Assembly (NCBI GenBank): GCA_029964075.1
Contig: CM057138.1
Location: 13,510,932-13,574,931, forward strand
Origin: Patiria pectinifera
Lineage: Eukaryota; Echinodermata; Asteroidea; Valvatida; Asterinidae
Length of the DNA stretch: 64,000 nucleotides
Direction of reading: 5' to 3'
Shown: piece by piece, positions 60,932 through 64,000 of the stretch
Layout of the letters: the number at the start of each line of letters is the position of its first letter
Numbering within the stretch: the first letter of the stretch is position 1
Program-made: the position numbers and the translations under genes
The notes under the pieces: generated by a model
Databases searched by the model: none
Told to the model about the DNA's origin: nothing
The model's input: the letters and a program-made list of their open reading frames with translations, nothing else

Positions 60932-60997
60932 ACCTCGTCATTGGCCACAGCTTCCATTGCTGCAAATGCAGCTCTGCGACAAGTAATGTCCATGAGA

Positions 60998-62447
60998 TAA
61001 GTAGACTGAACGACTAAGCGAAGGATTGCAGCTTTACCATGATTACCAGTTCCACAGTTATCCAAGTTCTTGTGTGGAATAAATCCTCACACATTCTGCA
61101 TTCACCCAATTTGGTACCGTGTCTCTCTCCATCTTATTCTTGATTTGAGGTGTTTGCTTGGTTCTTGTAGGAGAAGACAAAGCAAACACCCATTTTCAAA
61201 ACTAACCTCTTAAAAAACTATCTCAGTTGAAACTTGTTTTGAATCCAGCGAAGCACGTTTTTAACCCCTACTTTCATGATTTTAATTTCATACACTCATC
61301 CCCACCAGAGGGAGGCATTCATTGATGTTAAATAAAACTGAACATTCAATACCTTCAGGTTGGCTGCATCACTAATTATATAGAGATGAAATACATTGTG
61401 TTAATATGATCTGAAACTTCTCGGCACCCTTATTATCATGGCCCAGCCTCATACACTACTGTACATGTATTTCATATTTTTTTAGGGTAACCCACTGAAC
61501 TTCTACACAGTCTTGGATGGAACTGTTCAGTGATTTTGGTAAAGCAGCTGTTATTTTAGTTCTTCGTTTATTCATTGGTGTATTTAGTCCATAATAGGGT
61601 TACGAGGTAAATAAATGTATGTCTTTCATTTTTAAACATAAAACAGTTTTTAGGCTGTTTTAACAAGTTATATGCTGCTTTGTATTTTGATCAGCTGTTA
61701 GTTACACCATTTTATAATCTATTTGGTATTGTATTTTGTTAGTGAGCGGATGGAAAAATGTATAGTAGACTGAACGACTGAGCGAAGGATTGCATGTAGA
61801 GAAGTTATCCGATTTGGTACTGTGTCTCTCTCTCTCCCCTGTTCTTGAATGGAACTTTTTTAGGAGAAGACAAAGCAAACATGCATTTGCAAAAGTAACC
61901 TCTTATTTTAACTCAGTTGCACATGGTTTTGGATCCAGTAAAGCTCCTTTGTGTTTGACCCCTGCAATGATGCTAATTTTTTTTTTACGACAAACACTAC
62001 CAGAAGGAGTCATTTACTAATTTGCCAAAAACATTCTAGGTAAGTCATGGTTGTCTTCAGCCAACCACCAACATCATAATTTTAAAGTGAAACAAATATG
62101 AATTGTTATGAATCGCCTCAAACACTTTTACATAGAATCCTCATTTTTGGTAACTTATTGAAATTTCACACAGTCTTGGATGGGACAGTTAACTGATTGG
62201 TCAAGTAACTTCTTTTCATTGTATCTGTTTATTCATTTGGTGTATTTAATCTGTAATAGGGATATGGGATACGTTTTGTGTAATGTAATCAAACCAAATT
62301 AGTGTCTTTCATTTTTGAACATAAAAAAATCTGAGGCTGTTATATACTGCTTTGTAGTTTGATCAGCAATTTGTGATAACATTTTGAAATCTATCATTTT
62401 ATTTTTTTTTAAATTGTATTAGTATTTGTGAGAGGATGAAAAAAGGA
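60998..62447 (+). repeat. Tandem duplication of about 0.7 kb in the 3' UTR
   Basis: Copy 1 (about 60998-61760) and copy 2 (about 61763-62447) share, in the same order, TAGACTGAACGACT, AGCGAAGGATTGCA, TTTGGTACCGTGTCTCTCTC-like, GGAGAAGACAAAGCAAAC, CAGTCTTGGATGG and GTGTATTTA. A candidate poly(A) signal precedes the junction. Confidence 0.75.
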
Positions 62448-62469
62448 AGGTGTTAAGGAAGCGTACAAT

Positions 62470-62847
62470 CAAGGGCGGATCTAGAACCAAACTTTTTTTT
62501 ATGGGGGGAACAAATTTGTCTCCCAAAAATTGGGTCTCAGAAATTACGGCTTGTTTGTTTATTTTTTTAAAATGTTTTTACGGGGGGATTCTAGATACTC
62601 TGTGTTGCGTTCTGAAGCAATTTCTGACCCTCTAACCAAATCATTTTGAGGAAAAGATGGTGGTGTACGCAGTGCCTGCCTTTATTGCGACGTCACTTAA
62701 AAAAAAATTGGGTTCGTATGTTTGTTTGTTTTTGTTGGGGTGTTTGTTTGGGTTTTTTTTGGTTTTGTGTGTTTGTTAGCTTGTTTTTTGTTTTTTTCTT
62801 GGGGAAGGGGGCAGGCCCCCATTGCCCCTAACCCCGATCCGCCCTTG
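62470..62847. mobile_element. hAT/P-like MITE (CAAGGGCGGAT family), copy 2
   Basis: Ends CAAGGGCGGATC and GATCCGCCCTTG are perfect inverted repeats, flanked by CGTACAAT and TGTACAGT (6 of 8 bases match). The interior aligns in reverse orientation with copy 1 at 19998-20299 and contains an added (GTTT)n-rich tract. Confidence 0.7.
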
Positions 62848-63227
62848 TGTACAGTATTTGAAGCCAACACTCAGTAATGTTCCGTCGAATCTTGAGCATT
62901 CGGAGCAGTGTGTACAATCGTTGACACCTGAGCTGCACAAGACAGAGTTTTGAGTGACCATTGTATTTTTTTTAATGCATGGAAATGTTATAAACGTTTG
63001 TGTAAAATTTATTTTAATACTCAGAGTAATGCCATTAATGACATACATGATAACAATTACACCCCAGGCCTCCAAGGGAAAACAAATCTTTGATATCTGG
63101 CGGGGCTACTTTGGCAAAATAGAAGAAAAAAAATTAACACAGTAATGTTTCATCCATAGCTAAGCTGATAGTCAAAGGGCCCTGTACACATTTTTCATTC
63201 GGACGATTTTACACAGCATCATTTCAC

Positions 63228-63905
63228 TTCATGTCAGTCAGTGAAAAATTACAGAAAAACGATTTTATATGAAACCTACATGTAGTTTTAGCAGCATGTA
63301 TGGCTTAGTGGAGGCCTTATTAAATGCATAAAAAAATATATATATATATAGTTTGGTCTTCCTGAATTTAACAGGGTTTTTTATTTTTGTAAGGTGTTTT
63401 CTAGTTGAAATTGTACTTTTCTATCAATTTTAAATATTATTTGGGGTTTAAAGGGAATTTAGAGTAAGTAGAGTGTTTGCATTGTGTATTCAGCTGGAAC
63501 ACTATCACCACAACACTGGACAGTTTCTGCTACTTGTGTCTAAAAGCACTTATATCACTTGGAATGAAGTATTTTGTAATATGGATACTTCTTTGCACAT
63601 GAACAATTTAATCAAAACGGTCAACATGTGTTAATGTGTACAGAAGTAGCTGTGTTTTAAAATTGCCATTTTGATGTCGTCATGATGTCAGTCTGTCACA
63701 AATCAAAGAGAAAGATTGTATACGAAACTTATTCTTAGCAGCGTTTTATCATTTAGTGGAAGCCTAAAGAAATGAAATATATATTGTGTGTCTTCCTAAC
63801 TGTAACCTTTAGTTTATTTTTGTATTTACACTTTTTTGGTTGTAAGGATAGTTCGGTATCAATTTAAAATATTGGATTTAGATGGAATTAAGGGTATGTT
63901 TTATT
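63228..63905 (+). repeat. Second tandem duplication downstream
   Basis: Copy 1 (about 63228-63480) and copy 2 (about 63685-63905) share ATGTCAGTC, AGCAGC, TTAGTGGA, GTCTTCCT, TTTATTTTTGTA, TCAATTT and AATAT segments in order. More diverged than the duplication at 60998, hence probably older. Confidence 0.55.
63338..63352 (+). repeat. (AT)n microsatellite
   Basis: Short pure TATATATATATATA run inside the first copy of the downstream duplication. Confidence 0.8.
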
Positions 63906-64000
63906 CCGTAATTTCAAGTCAATTACGTATTCAAATAAATTTCAGCAAGGGAAAATTGTTTTCATGATCCTTATTATTATAACAACATTATTCCATATGT

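Larger units (their letters stand above)
60932..64000 (+). other. 3' UTR and downstream sequence
   Basis: No further coding exon is seen. Candidate poly(A) signals AATAAA occur at about 61079, 61331, 61610 and 63934, so the true transcript end is uncertain. The region contains two tandem duplications and one MITE, listed separately. Confidence 0.6.

Overview
This is animal (metazoan) genomic DNA. It is AT-rich, consists of short exons with GT-AG splice signals separated by introns of roughly 150-1,800 bases, and is littered with short non-autonomous transposons. I see essentially one protein-coding gene, on the + strand. It runs off the left edge and ends at a stop codon at 60929-60931. I identified 71 consecutive exons (757-60931). 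Their phases join without a break into one reading frame of about 3,750 residues, which is strong internal evidence for the model. The domain set points to an invertebrate deuterostome (echinoderm, hemichordate or cephalochordate): arrays of hyalin-like HYR domains, a MUC4-type NIDO-AMOP-VWD core, EGF and SEA domains. An echinoderm is my favoured guess, but the species cannot be fixed from the sequence.

Layout, N- to C-terminal. 0.7-5 kb: Thr/Ser/Pro mucin exons (one with a 48-base VNTR) interleaved with two HYR exons. 6-12.7 kb: seven more HYR exons. 13-19.9 kb: NIDO then AMOP domains. 20.5-23.3 kb: a VWD domain with a GDPH motif. 23.7-26.4 kb: a cadherin/Ig-like fold and two EGFs. 27.2-38 kb: about 17 calcium-binding EGFs plus one non-calcium EGF. 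38.9-39.8 kb: a first, divergent SEA domain. 39.9-49.7 kb: three Notch-type EGFs and eight very short EGF exons, one of them only half a domain. 51.0-54.7 and 55.0-59.6 kb: two tandem copies of a six-exon cassette (EGF, EGF, SEA, EGF, Thr/Pro linker). 60.0-60.9 kb: a transmembrane helix and a cytoplasmic tail of about 100 residues. 60.9-64.0 kb: 3' UTR and downstream DNA with two tandem duplications.

The predicted product is a giant type I membrane mucin. A heavily O-glycosylated and HYR-rich outer part would sit on the MUC4-like adhesive core, a long EGF stalk, and membrane-proximal SEA modules. Two SEA copies carry the GSVV self-cleavage motif, so the outer part could be shed or held non-covalently.

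The introns hold at least three piggyBac-like TTAA MITEs, a Tc1/mariner-like foldback, two hAT/P-like MITE families with 8-bp duplications, an unusual hAT-like element built of TCGAGTC repeats, two large palindromic foldbacks, several tRNA-like SINE heads, and the C-terminal end of a LINE reverse-transcriptase ORF. Introns longer than about 300 bases that are not listed separately were read on both strands and show nothing I can name beyond AT-rich or homopolymer sequence. No gene was recognised on the - strand.
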